64,000 nucleotides of DNA from Legionella waltersii. Lineage in GTDB: Bacteria; Pseudomonadota; Gammaproteobacteria; Legionellales; Legionellaceae. Position numbers and translations under genes: made by a program. The stretch lies in contig NZ_LNZB01000036.1 of NCBI RefSeq assembly GCF_001468085.1, forward strand, positions 44,967-108,966. The letters run 5' to 3'. The notes under the pieces were generated by a model. The model was not told the DNA's origin. It worked only from the letters and a program-made list of their open reading frames with translations, and ran no database searches. How positions within the stretch are numbered: the first letter of the stretch is position 1; every line of letters starts with the position of its first letter. Shown one piece after another: positions 46,013-54,916 of this stretch.

Positions 46013-46965
46013 ATAACATTATCGGGGCAGGGAATAAAATTGCATTTGTGGTGAAACACAATTGCCAAAATAGCTCAGAGGCCACTCTGGATAAAAGGAT
46101 AATTCAAGAATGCTATACGTTTTGGGCTGGAATTGTTAACGATAAATCGTATTTAAATTGGGGATTATGCGATAAAAAAATTCTTAATGAGCTTCAGAAC
46201 CTAGATTGTGATTTTCCTACAACAGATGGGGTGCAAAACTTTTATTCATTATCCTTAATCTACTATTTAATCCGACCATTGTTAAACAAACAACTCTATA
46301 ATAAACGAATTGTAGACATTGGATCTGGTAATGGAATCGGTCTGAAAGTCATTTCGCAACTATTGGCTTCTAATTATGCTTTAGGTATCGATTTAACAAA
46401 TCAATTAGTAGAGCACTCCAATAAAAATTTCCATTTAGATAATCAAGTCAACTACATCCAATCGGATGCTGAACACTTACCATTAAAAAACAATAGCATT
46501 GATATCATCACAAACCTTGAAAGCTCGCACAATTACCCAATCATCGAACATTTTTTTTCCGAGGTTGAGCGTGTTTTAGTTCCAGGTGGCTATTTTTGTT
46601 ACGCTGACGTGGACATTCCAGTTAAATCACAATCTAAAGCATTGGAGCTTTTTCTAAAAAATCGACCTAATTTAAAAATAATACAAAAACAAAACATCTC
46701 AAAAATGGTCCAAGCCTCAATTTATGACCGCCTCATAGTCAATGAAGACAGGTTTTATGAGGATTCTCTTAAGCGCTTTGATCAAAGTCCAACTCTCTTC
46801 TATGACATAATGTACCTTGCAAATGCGAAAGGCCTGGCTTTTCTTCCTTGGTGGAAAATACGTTTCAGAAGACCAGAACTGAGCTACATAGCAAAAGCCG
46901 CCCGAAAAGAAAAATTTTGGGGTAAAAAATACTATTTTTATTACCTCGTTCAAAAAATCGAGTGA
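46009..46965 (+). CDS. SAM-dependent methyltransferase, second tandem paralog
   Basis: This 318-residue product has the same architecture as its neighbours: an N-terminal block starting NNIIGAGNKIAFVVKHNCQN, the SAM site IVDIGSGNGIGLKVISQLL, FSEVERVLVPGGYFCYADVD, and the C-terminal FLPWWKIRFRRPEL block. Translation is coupled to the first gene through an ATGA overlap. By eye it is closer to the third paralog (about 60% identity) than to the first. No membrane segment is evident, though the aromatic, basic C-terminus may touch a membrane or a partner protein. Confidence 0.82.
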   Translation: MNNIIGAGNKIAFVVKHNCQNSSEATLDKRIIQECYTFWAGIVNDKSYLNWGLCDKKILNELQNLDCDFPTTDGVQNFYSLSLIYYLIRPLLNKQLYNKRIVDIGSGNGIGLKVISQLLASNYALGIDLTNQLVEHSNKNFHLDNQVNYIQSDAEHLPLKNNSIDIITNLESSHNYPIIEHFFSEVERVLVPGGYFCYADVDIPVKSQSKALELFLKNRPNLKIIQKQNISKMVQASIYDRLIVNEDRFYEDSLKRFDQSPTLFYDIMYLANAKGLAFLPWWKIRFRRPELSYIAKAARKEKFWGKKYYFYYLVQKIE

Positions 46966-47071
46966 GACTCCTAAATAAAATAGACTCTCCTTTTCTGACT
47001 TAGTATTTTACTAGAGACTCAACTATACTTTGAGTACCAGTGAAAACTAATTCATTCAAATCAGGATTAAC

Positions 47072-48028
47072 ATGTCTAATATTACCGATGCTGGGAATAA
47101 AATCGCATTTGTAATTCAGCATGACTGCCAAGATCCTTCTGAGGCGTTATTGGATAAAAAAATAATCCAAGAGAGTTACACTTTCTGGGCAGGAATGGTT
47201 CATGAAAAGTGTTATATGAATTGGGGAATATCCGATAAGAAAATTCAGAAAGAATTAATGGGATTGAATTATAACTTCACAACAATCAGTGACGTCCAAG
47301 ATTTGTATTCATTATCATTAATTTATTATTTAATCAGACCGTTATTAAAAAAGCAATTTTATAATAAACGACTTCTTGATGTCGGCTCTGGTAACGGAAT
47401 TGGGCTGAAAGTAATCTCTGAGTTATTAGCAACTGATTTCGCGGTAGGGCTCGATCTAACAAGTGTATTAGCAACTCGGGCAAACAAAAACTTCTACCTA
47501 GAAAACAAAATCAATTACATACAAGCAGATGCTGAGAGTATACCTTTAGAAAACAATAGCATCGATATTATTACCAACGTTGAAAGTTCTCATAACTACC
47601 CTAGAATTGACTATTTTTTTTCTGAAATTGAAAGGGTATTAGCTCCAGGGGGGTACTTTTGTTACACAGATATTGATATTCCTAACAAATCACAGTCCAA
47701 ATTTTTAGAACAATATCTAAAAAAACACCCGAATCTAAAACTAGTGGAAAAACAAAATATCAGTAAAATGGTTCAAGCGGCTATTTATGATCGTTTAATT
47801 AACAAAGAAGAATGGTTTTATCAAGCAGCGGTGAGACTCTATGGTGAACAAAGCCATGACTTTTTCAGTAATGTCTCCCATCTAGCTGGAGGCATGGGAT
47901 TAATTTTCCTTCCTTGGTGGAAAATACGATTTAAAAAACCAGAACTCAAAGAAATTGCAAGAGCTGCTCGTAAATCAAAATTTTGGGGTAAAAAACTCTA
48001 TTTTTATTATCTTATTCAAAAGGTTTGA
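47072..48028 (+). CDS. SAM-dependent methyltransferase, third tandem paralog
   Basis: This 318-residue product starts SNITDAGNKIAFVIQHDCQD and carries LLDVGSGNGIGLKVISELL, AVGLDLT, ERVLAPGGYFCYTDIDIP and the shared FLPWWKIRFKKPEL tail. A 106-bp gap separates it from the second gene, but GGATTAAC before the ATG and the direction suggest the same unit. The JmjC/cupin-like gene begins two nt after its stop. Three retained copies with intact SAM sites suggest different substrates or sequential methylations rather than decay. Confidence 0.82.
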   Translation: MSNITDAGNKIAFVIQHDCQDPSEALLDKKIIQESYTFWAGMVHEKCYMNWGISDKKIQKELMGLNYNFTTISDVQDLYSLSLIYYLIRPLLKKQFYNKRLLDVGSGNGIGLKVISELLATDFAVGLDLTSVLATRANKNFYLENKINYIQADAESIPLENNSIDIITNVESSHNYPRIDYFFSEIERVLAPGGYFCYTDIDIPNKSQSKFLEQYLKKHPNLKLVEKQNISKMVQAAIYDRLINKEEWFYQAAVRLYGEQSHDFFSNVSHLAGGMGLIFLPWWKIRFKKPELKEIARAARKSKFWGKKLYFYYLIQKV

Positions 48029-48030
48029 TC

Positions 48031-48981
48031 ATGATAATAAATAAAGTTCCCGAAGTGATTTATGAATTTGGTAACGAAAAGAAGATAAAGCGCTTGCTCT
48101 ATAAATCGAAAGAACCGATATTACTCAAAATGGTGAATTTTACTGATAAATTTTCCATCGATTTTTTTATAGAGCAATCACGAGGACTCACCACTTATAG
48201 CGTGTTTGATAACAGCCAATTTGTTGAACACAAAACGGGGGATATTACTTCCGTACTGAAAGACATCAAAAACAATAAACCCTACAGAATTTTTGGCCAA
48301 TATTATCCCCGTTGGATGTGTGAAGAAGTGGAAAAACAGGTGCCTCTGTGGCAAGACATTCCTTTTCGACCACGATTTTGCAACAAGATGGTAAAAACCC
48401 TCTTTTTTCTTGGGGGAAAAGGTTCGAATACAGGAATGCATTACGATAGAGAATATCCCTCTATTCTTCATTTATGCCTATCAGGAAAAAAAAGACTATT
48501 ACTCTTTACCAAAAAGCAAAATGATTTCTTGTATAAGACTCCATTTGTTGGGGATTCATTGATTGATTTTAGTAAACCCATCGAAGAAATTTATAAACAA
48601 TTCCCCAACCTTAAAAAGGCACAAGGATATGAGGTCGTTTTAGAAAAAGGCGACATGCTATTTATGCCCAAAAAATGTTGGCATTATACGGAATATATCG
48701 ATGCGTCTGCTGCCGCAACTTATGTGTTTTATCCAAATAAACTGGACCAACTTTATGGATCGTTTACTGGTTTATTTTATCTAGGGTATAAAGAAAACTC
48801 GGGCTTTCAAATCTGTAACTGGCCTTTCTTTAAAAAATTTGATCTCCTTTACGCCCGCTCTTCAGGCGTGAACAAATTCTTCTTAAAAGTGGTGGAAAAA
48901 ATACTCTTTATTTTTTTATTACCTGCCGTCAGCGTATCAGCCTATATTTCTCATAAAATAAGGCCGAGAAAATGCTATTAG
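48031..48981 (+). CDS. JmjC/cupin-8-like Fe(II)/2-oxoglutarate oxygenase with C-terminal hydrophobic tail
   Basis: This 316-residue protein has the metal motif HxD in NTGMHYDREYPSILHLCLSG, a basic KKRLLLF strand that usually contacts 2-oxoglutarate, and the distal His in LEKGDMLFMPKKCWHYTEYI. This fits the cupin-8/JmjC-like hydroxylases, which modify proteins, RNA or small molecules. A C-terminal hydrophobic segment (KILFIFLLPAVSVSAYISHK) may anchor it to the membrane. I take the ATG at 48031 with AAAGGT upstream; a TTG at 48025 is also in frame. It closes the methyltransferase cluster and meets feoC tail to tail with a 4-bp overlap. Confidence 0.78.
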   Translation: MIINKVPEVIYEFGNEKKIKRLLYKSKEPILLKMVNFTDKFSIDFFIEQSRGLTTYSVFDNSQFVEHKTGDITSVLKDIKNNKPYRIFGQYYPRWMCEEVEKQVPLWQDIPFRPRFCNKMVKTLFFLGGKGSNTGMHYDREYPSILHLCLSGKKRLLLFTKKQNDFLYKTPFVGDSLIDFSKPIEEIYKQFPNLKKAQGYEVVLEKGDMLFMPKKCWHYTEYIDASAAATYVFYPNKLDQLYGSFTGLFYLGYKENSGFQICNWPFFKKFDLLYARSSGVNKFFLKVVEKILFIFLLPAVSVSAYISHKIRPRKCY

Positions 48982-49193
48982 CTAGAGAATTGATAATACT
49001 CAGGCGGAACACGACATTTAAAGCAAGCACTGTTACATCCTGCTTTTTCCTGGCATTTTTGAATAACCCCTTTTTTAACCCATAATTGCAGCATCGGTTT
49101 CAGTGCAGCAATATCCAAACGAAACTCTCTGGCTAACTGTTGAGTACTTACAATGCCTTGTTGGCGTATATAATCACGTATTTGCAGAAGCAC
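48978..49193 (-). CDS. feoC: FeoC-like Fe-S regulator
   Basis: This 71-residue winged-helix protein (IRDYIRQQGIVSTQQLAREF) has a Cys-rich wing with four Cys in CQEKAGCNSACFKC, the place where FeoC proteins bind an iron-sulphur cluster. FeoC modulates FeoB activity or stability. The start is GTG at 49193, preceded by GGAGAG, inside the 3' end of feoB (20-nt overlap), so it is the third gene of feoABC. Confidence 0.85.
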   Translation of the reverse strand: MLLQIRDYIRQQGIVSTQQLAREFRLDIAALKPMLQLWVKKGVIQKCQEKAGCNSACFKCRVPPEYYQFSS

Positions 49194-51414
49194 CTTGTCT
49201 CTCCAAACTGGGCGTATTAAACCGAAAAATAAATAGGACTAAAAATAGGCTAAATAACATGAGACTCACCCAAAGAACACTTTGTTGTGGGTGTTCAAAA
49301 AATTTAGCCATTTGATAAAACAATACAGCTGCCGCATAGGCAACCACGAAAGACCATATGACTGAAGTCCACATAAAATACTTACTTGCCTCCTGTCGAA
49401 TCACAGCCATGGTTGATACACAAGGGATATAAAGTAATACAAACAGCAAATAGGCATAAGCGCCAACAGCACCATCAAAGCGCTGTGCCATCACCCCATA
49501 AACGGATTGAGATACTTCATTATCCGCTGCACTTGCAGCTACAGGGTTCCATAATGCATTGCCTAACTCTGATAAATTGTTTGGAATCGAATACAAAGCG
49601 GATTGCAGGCCACCCCATAGGCTAAAATGCGCAGTCGCGACGTCTCCGAACTGTCCAATTTGTGCGTACAAGGTGTTTAAAGTACCCACCACCACTTCTT
49701 TAGCCAACATTCCTGTTAATAAACCGACTGTAGCAGGCCAGTTGTCTTGACGAATACCCATTGGTGCAAAAAAGGGTGTAATCCATTGGCCAAACATGGA
49801 CAGCAGGGATTCAGTACTTGCCTCACCAGAGCTTATCCCGCCTTGAAACGTAATGGCATTTAGACCACCAAGAATTACACATATAGGAATGATCAGTTTA
49901 CCAGCACGAAACACAAAAAATTTAAGGCGCATCGACGTTTCTTTCACTAAACGCTTAAAAGAAGGCCTGTGATAAGCAGGCAACTCAATAATCAAAGGTG
50001 AGGCATGCCCTTTAAGAGACGTTCTTTGTAAGATGTATCCTGTAAGAACAGCCATCAATATGCCGATTAAATACAGTGAAAAGACCACATTATGTCCGCC
50101 AGTAGGGAAAAATGCCGCTACAAACACCGCATATATAGCTAGGCGAGCACTGCAGGACATGAATGGGCTCATCATGACGGTCAATAAGCGATCTCTTTCA
50201 GAGTCCAATGTTCGTGCTGCCATAATCGCTGGAACGTTACATCCGAACCCAACAATCATGGGCACAAAGGATTTTCCAGGCAAACCTAAAGCTCGCATGA
50301 TTTTATCCACCACAAAAGCAGCTCTCGCCATGTACCCTGAGGTTTCTAACAGGGATAAAAAGAAAAACATGGACGCAATAACAGGAATAAAAGTGACGGT
50401 CGTATTGATTCCTTTTCCAACTCCGTTGGCTAACAAAGCGATAAGCCAATTTGGTGCATGGATTTGCTGTAAAAGCCAGGCAGTCCCAGAAACAAAGATG
50501 GTTTCTGTGCTGATGTCAAAAAAATCCTGGAACGCCCCGCCGATATTGATTGCAAATAAAAACATCAAATACATCATGGCAAAAAAGATGGGTAAGGACA
50601 GCCAGCGATTTAAAATGATCTTATCCAGCTTTGCAGTAAAATGTTCACTCGCATCACTTTGTTTTTTTTGCACGAAAGACACTATCTCATGAATTGCTTG
50701 ATACCGTGCATCAGCCAAAACCACATCCAAAGCAGAGTCAGACTGTACGCCTATATTCAAGTCTTCATACCCAGGAAGAGAATCCCCTTCGGCCAGTCTA
50801 AATGAATAATAGAATGCAGCCGCACTAGAATAGCCTTCTTCAATTAAACGTTGTTGCAACTGAATTAAGTACTCTTGGACATTTTCAGGCAAGGGAAGGC
50901 TAAGAGGCTTTGCAGGTTTTAGTTCCTGGGCTAAACTGTCTATAAGCTGAGGAATACCTAGGCTTTTATGCGCCTGTATAGGAATGACCCGACAGCCTAA
51001 AGCACGCTCCAATGCCTTGATATCAATCGAAATACCCTGCTGTTGAGCTAAATCCATCATGTTTAATGCAACAACGATGGGCTTTCCTAGCTCCAAAAGT
51101 TGAGTCGTTAGGTACAAATGCCTCTCAAGATGACAAGCATCGATGACATTCAATAGGCAATCAAATTCAAGTTGAACAACGGATTGCGCCGCTATTTCCT
51201 CATCCAGGCTTAGCCCTTCTGCATTAGCTACTAGGGAATAAATTCCAGGCAAATCAGTGATTTCAAATAAGCAGTCATTGTTTTTAAACTCACCCGTTTT
51301 CTTCTCAACGGTCACTCCAGGCCAATTGCCCACCCGTTGGCTTGCACCTGTTAATGCATTAAAAACAGTGGTTTTTCCACAATTGGGATTGCCAACCAAC
51401 AACACGTGGGTCAT
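49174..51414 (-). CDS. feoB: Ferrous iron transporter FeoB
   Basis: FeoB imports Fe(II) across the inner membrane. The 746-residue protein has the N-terminal G domain (G1 VGNPNCGKTTVFNALTGAS, G3 DLPGIYSLV, G4 NMMDL), a helical spacer domain, and the membrane domain with gate motifs (GFGCNVPAIMAARTLDSERD, then LLTGMLAKEVVVGTLNTLYA). It overlaps feoA by 4 bp and feoC by 20 nt. In L. pneumophila FeoB is needed for full intracellular growth. A Fur-box candidate upstream of feoA suggests induction under iron limitation. Confidence 0.97.
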   Translation of the reverse strand: MTHVLLVGNPNCGKTTVFNALTGASQRVGNWPGVTVEKKTGEFKNNDCLFEITDLPGIYSLVANAEGLSLDEEIAAQSVVQLEFDCLLNVIDACHLERHLYLTTQLLELGKPIVVALNMMDLAQQQGISIDIKALERALGCRVIPIQAHKSLGIPQLIDSLAQELKPAKPLSLPLPENVQEYLIQLQQRLIEEGYSSAAAFYYSFRLAEGDSLPGYEDLNIGVQSDSALDVVLADARYQAIHEIVSFVQKKQSDASEHFTAKLDKIILNRWLSLPIFFAMMYLMFLFAINIGGAFQDFFDISTETIFVSGTAWLLQQIHAPNWLIALLANGVGKGINTTVTFIPVIASMFFFLSLLETSGYMARAAFVVDKIMRALGLPGKSFVPMIVGFGCNVPAIMAARTLDSERDRLLTVMMSPFMSCSARLAIYAVFVAAFFPTGGHNVVFSLYLIGILMAVLTGYILQRTSLKGHASPLIIELPAYHRPSFKRLVKETSMRLKFFVFRAGKLIIPICVILGGLNAITFQGGISSGEASTESLLSMFGQWITPFFAPMGIRQDNWPATVGLLTGMLAKEVVVGTLNTLYAQIGQFGDVATAHFSLWGGLQSALYSIPNNLSELGNALWNPVAASAADNEVSQSVYGVMAQRFDGAVGAYAYLLFVLLYIPCVSTMAVIRQEASKYFMWTSVIWSFVVAYAAAVLFYQMAKFFEHPQQSVLWVSLMLFSLFLVLFIFRFNTPSLERQGASANT

Positions 51415-51638
51415 ATACGCTCCAAGAACAATTGACTCGCTTCATCTTTACGCAAAGTGAGCGAAGTGCCCCTGACTTCAATTTGTAACGGGCAACCCAA
51501 AGGTGCGAGCCTAACAACAGAAAACTCGACCCCTCGGGTTATTCCCAGAGACAATAATCGACGCCGATATTGGCTGTTGGTTGCCCCAAAATCGACCAGT
51601 CTTACTTTGTCTCCAGGTTTTAGTTCACTGATATGCAT
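51411..51638 (-). CDS. feoA: FeoA, SH3-like accessory protein of ferrous iron transport
   Basis: This 75-residue cytosolic protein starts MHISELKPGDKVRLVDFGAT and contains RRRLLSLGITRGVEFSVVRL, the FeoA/DtxR-SH3 pattern. It is the first gene of feoABC and overlaps feoB by the 4-bp ATGA. FeoA is thought to act with the FeoB G domain. Confidence 0.93.
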   Translation of the reverse strand: MHISELKPGDKVRLVDFGATNSQYRRRLLSLGITRGVEFSVVRLAPLGCPLQIEVRGTSLTLRKDEASQLFLERI

Positions 51639-51684
51639 AATAAAAAGCTAAATAGACTAAATATGAAATGATTCTAACACAATT

Positions 51685-51703
51685 GTAATCGAGAATCATT
51701 CTC
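51685..51703. promoter_or_regulatory. Fur-box candidate upstream of feoABC
   Basis: GTAATCGAGAATCATTCTC matches 13 of 19 positions of the classical Fur consensus and has the inner palindrome GAGAATCATTCTC. It lies 47-65 nt upstream of the feoA ATG, a normal position for iron repression. Confidence 0.7.
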
Positions 51704-51728
51704 ATTTAATAATTTATTTTAGTCAAGA

Positions 51729-51915
51729 GGGGGACGGCCTCTGAGGGATCGACACATTTTTTAAAAAGGGGCATTTATACCAAAGGTCAGGTGCTTCGCC
51801 GAATGGCGCTGCCTTAGCTTCATCTATCTGGCCTTCATCGGTCCGCTTGCTGACCATCAAAGAAGAGATTAGTTGGGGCACTATCATAGGTGTCGATTCC
51901 TCAGGGACGGACCCC
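51729..51915. repeat. MITE-like element with terminal inverted repeats
   Basis: The ends carry CTGAGGGATCGACAC (left, from 51741) and GTGTCGATTCCTCAG (right, to 51904), inverted copies with one mismatch, flanked by GGGGACGG-type sequence. The interior holds GGGGCATTTATACCAAAGGT, CAGGTGCTTCGCC and TTCATCTATCTGGCCTTCAT, which recur at 55302-55440. There is no coding capacity. It occupies the feoA upstream region just beyond the Fur box. Confidence 0.75.
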
Positions 51916-51931
51916 AGTGGGGTCAGTCCCC
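51904..51931. repeat. 29-bp palindrome, copy 5 (one arm changed)
   Basis: GGGACGGACCCC-AGT-GGGGTCAGTCCCC: differs from the consensus by C to A in the right arm and lacks the first G. It overlaps the right end of the MITE-like element and ends 16 nt from the stop codon of the next gene. Confidence 0.8.
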
Positions 51932-51947
51932 TAGCCTAGTAGCTTTA

Positions 51948-52406
51948 CTAATGATGAATATCCAATGGCAGAATGTCCCCTACCGTGTAAATAGGTCCAT
52001 GGTCCCCTGGCTCAAAAGCATTCGGATCAGGATTATTTATCACATCCAATTGAATACTTATCCCATCCAAAGGATATTTGCCCATCAGTTCACGACCCAT
52101 TGCAGTCGCTAGAATTTCCCAAAACACCTCCGAAGGATAATCATTAGAAGGCTCCATGTATTTTAAGACATCTTCGCGCATGGTGCGATAATCAAAATAC
52201 TCCGAGGTGGGTAGGTTTTTTTTATACGCAAAACGCACATAGATATTGACCATCTGACCGCCTTGGCGCTTCGTTTCATAGTTAGGGATCGCGAACTGAA
52301 AATAGTTTTTTTCCGTAGTGCTTGGTTGAGTTGGTCCTGCCCAAGAAGACATGGATCCAAAGGTTACGATGACGATGAATACCATCGCTTTGAATAAATG
52401 ATTCAT
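51948..52406 (-). CDS. Small exported protein of unknown function
   Basis: The 152-residue product has a signal peptide (MNHLFKAMVFIVIVTFGSMS, cleavage probably after SWA). The mature domain has YFQFAIPNYETKRQGGQMVN, VNIYVRFAYKKNLPTSEYFD and a polar C-terminus with EPGDHGPIYTVGD. I recognise no family. The ATG at 52406 has GGAGA six nt upstream; a TTG four codons earlier is rejected. It is probably periplasmic or released. Confidence 0.7.
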   Translation of the reverse strand: MNHLFKAMVFIVIVTFGSMSSWAGPTQPSTTEKNYFQFAIPNYETKRQGGQMVNIYVRFAYKKNLPTSEYFDYRTMREDVLKYMEPSNDYPSEVFWEILATAMGRELMGKYPLDGISIQLDVINNPDPNAFEPGDHGPIYTVGDILPLDIHH

Positions 52407-52491
52407 TGTGTTCTCCAATCAAGATAAAACACAGTAAAAGTTAAGCGCTATGACATACAGTGCTTACGTTTCTACTGATTAATTTGGTCAA

Positions 52492-52818
52492 TCAATTTGA
52501 ACATTGGAGGTTTCGAGGAGGTTTATAAATTCGAGTGTTAATGCCTAAGCTGAGGCTTAAAAAATAGAGTAAAAATGCGAGCTTGGTCATCAAAGAGAAA
52601 CATTTCACTAAGTCGACAGAATCAATGGCGTAGGCTTGATTGTGTTTGCATTGAAATGAAGAGGATGCTTGGTTTTTTTGCTGGCAGGTATTGCTGCTTT
52701 GAGTTGATGTGTAGGCTTTGTTGAATTGTTCGTTTTGATGGCCAATAGTCATAACAATACCATTAAAGGCCAGCGAAAAAGCAATAAGGATGTAGATTGC
52801 AGCTTTTATCATGCCCAT
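52492..52818 (-). CDS. Small membrane protein of unknown function
   Basis: The product from the ATG at 52818 is 108 residues (106 from the ATG at 52812). It has two hydrophobic helices (IYILIAFSLAFNGIVMTIG and LMTKLAFLLYFLSLSLGI) around a Cys/Gln/Ser-rich loop (NTCQQKNQASSSFQC, H-N-Q). The reading frame extends upstream, but that part lies in the 63-bp repeat, so it is not counted. No ribosome binding site is clear. A small secreted or membrane metal-related role is only a guess. Confidence 0.45.
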   Translation of the reverse strand: MGMIKAAIYILIAFSLAFNGIVMTIGHQNEQFNKAYTSTQSSNTCQQKNQASSSFQCKHNQAYAIDSVDLVKCFSLMTKLAFLLYFLSLSLGINTRIYKPPRNLQCSN

Positions 52819-52850
52819 TATTTTAACAAGATTTGTAGCCAAGCACAAAT

Positions 52851-52913
52851 CAGGACTTGCGCCACAGTCCAAGACAAGGCAAACGAAGACATCGAGGAGT
52901 GATGCAAGTCCTG
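52851..52913. repeat. 63-bp element with perfect 10-bp inverted ends
   Basis: CAGGACTTGC (52851-52860) and GCAAGTCCTG (52904-52913) are exact inverted repeats. The ends resemble those of the repeat at 57866-57990 (AAGGACTTACG). It ends four bp before the zapE stop codon. Confidence 0.75.
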
Positions 52914-52916
52914 AAA

Positions 52917-54002
52917 TTAGCTCACTATGGCTTTAACCGAACGTTTAGGATGACGAGCCAGGTAATCAACTGACTGCATTTCAAGCAAACGACTCAGCGT
53001 ACGCTTAAACGTTTCCTTCATTTCTCCTTTGAGGTATAGCTCCTGAACTGAAACCTCAGCAGAAAGTACCACCTTGATTCCTCGATCGTACATAACATCT
53101 ATGAAATGAATAAACATAATGGCCTGTACGGTGTGGTTTTCTGTCAATTTAGGAATCCCACTTACGAATACTGCATCAAAACGCTCTGCAATTTCAAGAT
53201 AGTCCAACTGACTCCTAGGCGAATTACAAATCAAATTAAAATCAAACCAAATGACGTTTGAATGACAGCGAAGATAGGGAATTTCCCTATTTTGAACAGT
53301 AATGGCCCCGTTAAACTCGTCACCTTTAGCGAGATGCTTATATTGTCTATCCAAGGTGGCCTGAGTACTTTCATTTAATGGGTATAAATAGGTCTCAAGT
53401 AAAGGCTCACGTCCTAAGCGATAATCTTTATTTAAATGCAGATTTAATACTTCACATTCCTTTTTAATGAGTTTTATAGCCGGTAAAAATCGCTTGCGGT
53501 GCACACCATTTTTATACAAATCATCTGGATGGGTATTCGAGGAAATGACTAGAGTGACTCCATGAAGATGCAGAGCTTGCAGCAGCTCAGCTAAAATCAT
53601 AGCATAAGCTACGTCATGCACTAAAAACTCATCAAAACACAATAATCGAATGGAGTTTGATATTTCTTTTGCTATCTGTCTTAAAGGGTCTTTTTGTCCT
53701 TGAAATTTACGTAATTGTGCATCTATCTGCTGCATAAAATGGTGAAAGTGAAACCTCCCTTTCTTTGGCTCACTGACATTCTCATAAAACAAATCCACTA
53801 GATAGGTCTTGCCAACACCTACAGGCCCATACAAATAAAGACCTTTTACTGAGGCACTTCTTCTCCATGGAATCCAAGACTTTTGGGAATTTTCTAAATC
53901 AGCAGCAACCCTTTGCATGTGTTCAATAATAAGCACTTGGGCAGGGTTTTTATCGATATCCCCTCGCTTGACAGCCTCTTCATACACCATTAATAAATTC
54001 AT
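52917..54002 (-). CDS. zapE: Cell division protein ZapE (AFG1-like ATPase)
   Basis: ZapE is an AFG1/LACE1-type ATPase that modulates FtsZ rings under stress in E. coli. The 361-residue protein has Walker A in GLYLYGPVGVGKTYLVDLFY, then RFHFHHFMQQ, Walker B in IRLLCFDEFLVHDVAYAMIL and sensor SSNTHPDDLYKNGVHRKRFL, all typical of AFG1-like proteins. The ATG overlaps the upstream hydrolase gene by 4 bp, so the two are cotranscribed. Confidence 0.93.
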   Translation of the reverse strand: MNLLMVYEEAVKRGDIDKNPAQVLIIEHMQRVAADLENSQKSWIPWRRSASVKGLYLYGPVGVGKTYLVDLFYENVSEPKKGRFHFHHFMQQIDAQLRKFQGQKDPLRQIAKEISNSIRLLCFDEFLVHDVAYAMILAELLQALHLHGVTLVISSNTHPDDLYKNGVHRKRFLPAIKLIKKECEVLNLHLNKDYRLGREPLLETYLYPLNESTQATLDRQYKHLAKGDEFNGAITVQNREIPYLRCHSNVIWFDFNLICNSPRSQLDYLEIAERFDAVFVSGIPKLTENHTVQAIMFIHFIDVMYDRGIKVVLSAEVSVQELYLKGEMKETFKRTLSRLLEMQSVDYLARHPKRSVKAIVS

Positions 54003-54661
54003 GGTTTTGACACCATGCTTTGAATGGCGCTCGTTAATTTTTCTTTTAATAACAGTAGATTACCATGAAAAAAATGCCCTGTATCAGGAAATTCAATTAA
54101 GGGAATCACTGGTGTCGACTCTCTGGCAAATTCATCAACTAAATCAAAAGGCACTACATCATCTGCTGTGCCTTGAACAATAATCCAAGGATTAGGTGCT
54201 TGATCAAATTCCTTGTAGTCATAATGATGCACTGGAGGCGCAATAGAAATCAATAACTCATGCTGTAGCTGGGCCGCGGTCCGGTAAGCCACATAAGAAC
54301 CAAAAGAAAATCCGGCAAACAACAATTTAGCATGCGGCTGCTCCGCTATCCACTGTCTAACTAAAACCAACATGTCTTCGCTTTCACCAATCCCTTGATC
54401 ATAGTGTCCCTGAGATTGCCCCACTCCTCTGAAATTAAAGCGCAATGAAGGAATGCCTAATTCCTTAAAAGTTCTCGCCAAGGTAGTCACGACTTTGTTA
54501 TTCATCGTTCCACCTTGCAGTGAATGTGGGTGGCCAAGAAAAGCAATGTAAGAATGATGGAGGTTTAAGGGCACTGTTAATATTGCTTCTAATGCACCAA
54601 CTTGGCCTTCAAGCATCAAAGCATGTTCTCCTGGGGTATTTAATTTATCAATAAATGGCAT
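53999..54661 (-). CDS. Alpha/beta hydrolase (COG2945-like)
   Basis: The 220-residue product has HPHSLQGGTMNNKVVTTLAR near the N-terminus, LRFNFRGVGQSQG, the nucleophile elbow LLFAGFSFGSYVAYRTA (GxSxG), the acid in VQGTADDVVP and the His in FPDTGHFFHG. This fits the COG2945 group of small hydrolases of unknown substrate. It lies just upstream of zapE with a 4-bp overlap. No signal peptide is present, so it is cytosolic. Confidence 0.88.
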   Translation of the reverse strand: MPFIDKLNTPGEHALMLEGQVGALEAILTVPLNLHHSYIAFLGHPHSLQGGTMNNKVVTTLARTFKELGIPSLRFNFRGVGQSQGHYDQGIGESEDMLVLVRQWIAEQPHAKLLFAGFSFGSYVAYRTAAQLQHELLISIAPPVHHYDYKEFDQAPNPWIIVQGTADDVVPFDLVDEFARESTPVIPLIEFPDTGHFFHGNLLLLKEKLTSAIQSMVSKP

Positions 54662-54765
54662 ACATTTCCTAGGAACAAAAAATGTTTTAATAATAACCTA
54701 GCGTGTAATTTCGAGAAAGCCCAGAAGATTAATTTGTTGTTGAACTGACTTTCGTAAGTAAACTT

Positions 54766-54834
54766 ATCCACTCCCTTGCAGTCGCGGCTCGGTTTATCCG
54801 ATTCTAACCGAGCCGCAACTGTAAGGGAGCGAAT
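54766..54834. repeat. REP inverted pair
   Basis: ATCCACTCCCTTGCAGTCGC ... GCAACTGTAAGGGAGCGAAT, with some changes from the consensus but arms still complementary. It lies between the divergent hydrolase gene and the small membrane protein gene. Confidence 0.8.
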
Positions 54835-54916
54835 GATGTCACGCAGCAGCATTCCCTGGCTATTCCCACCTATGGATTTATAATTAAATAAGGTTAACCC
54901 AATAAAGAGAATTGCC

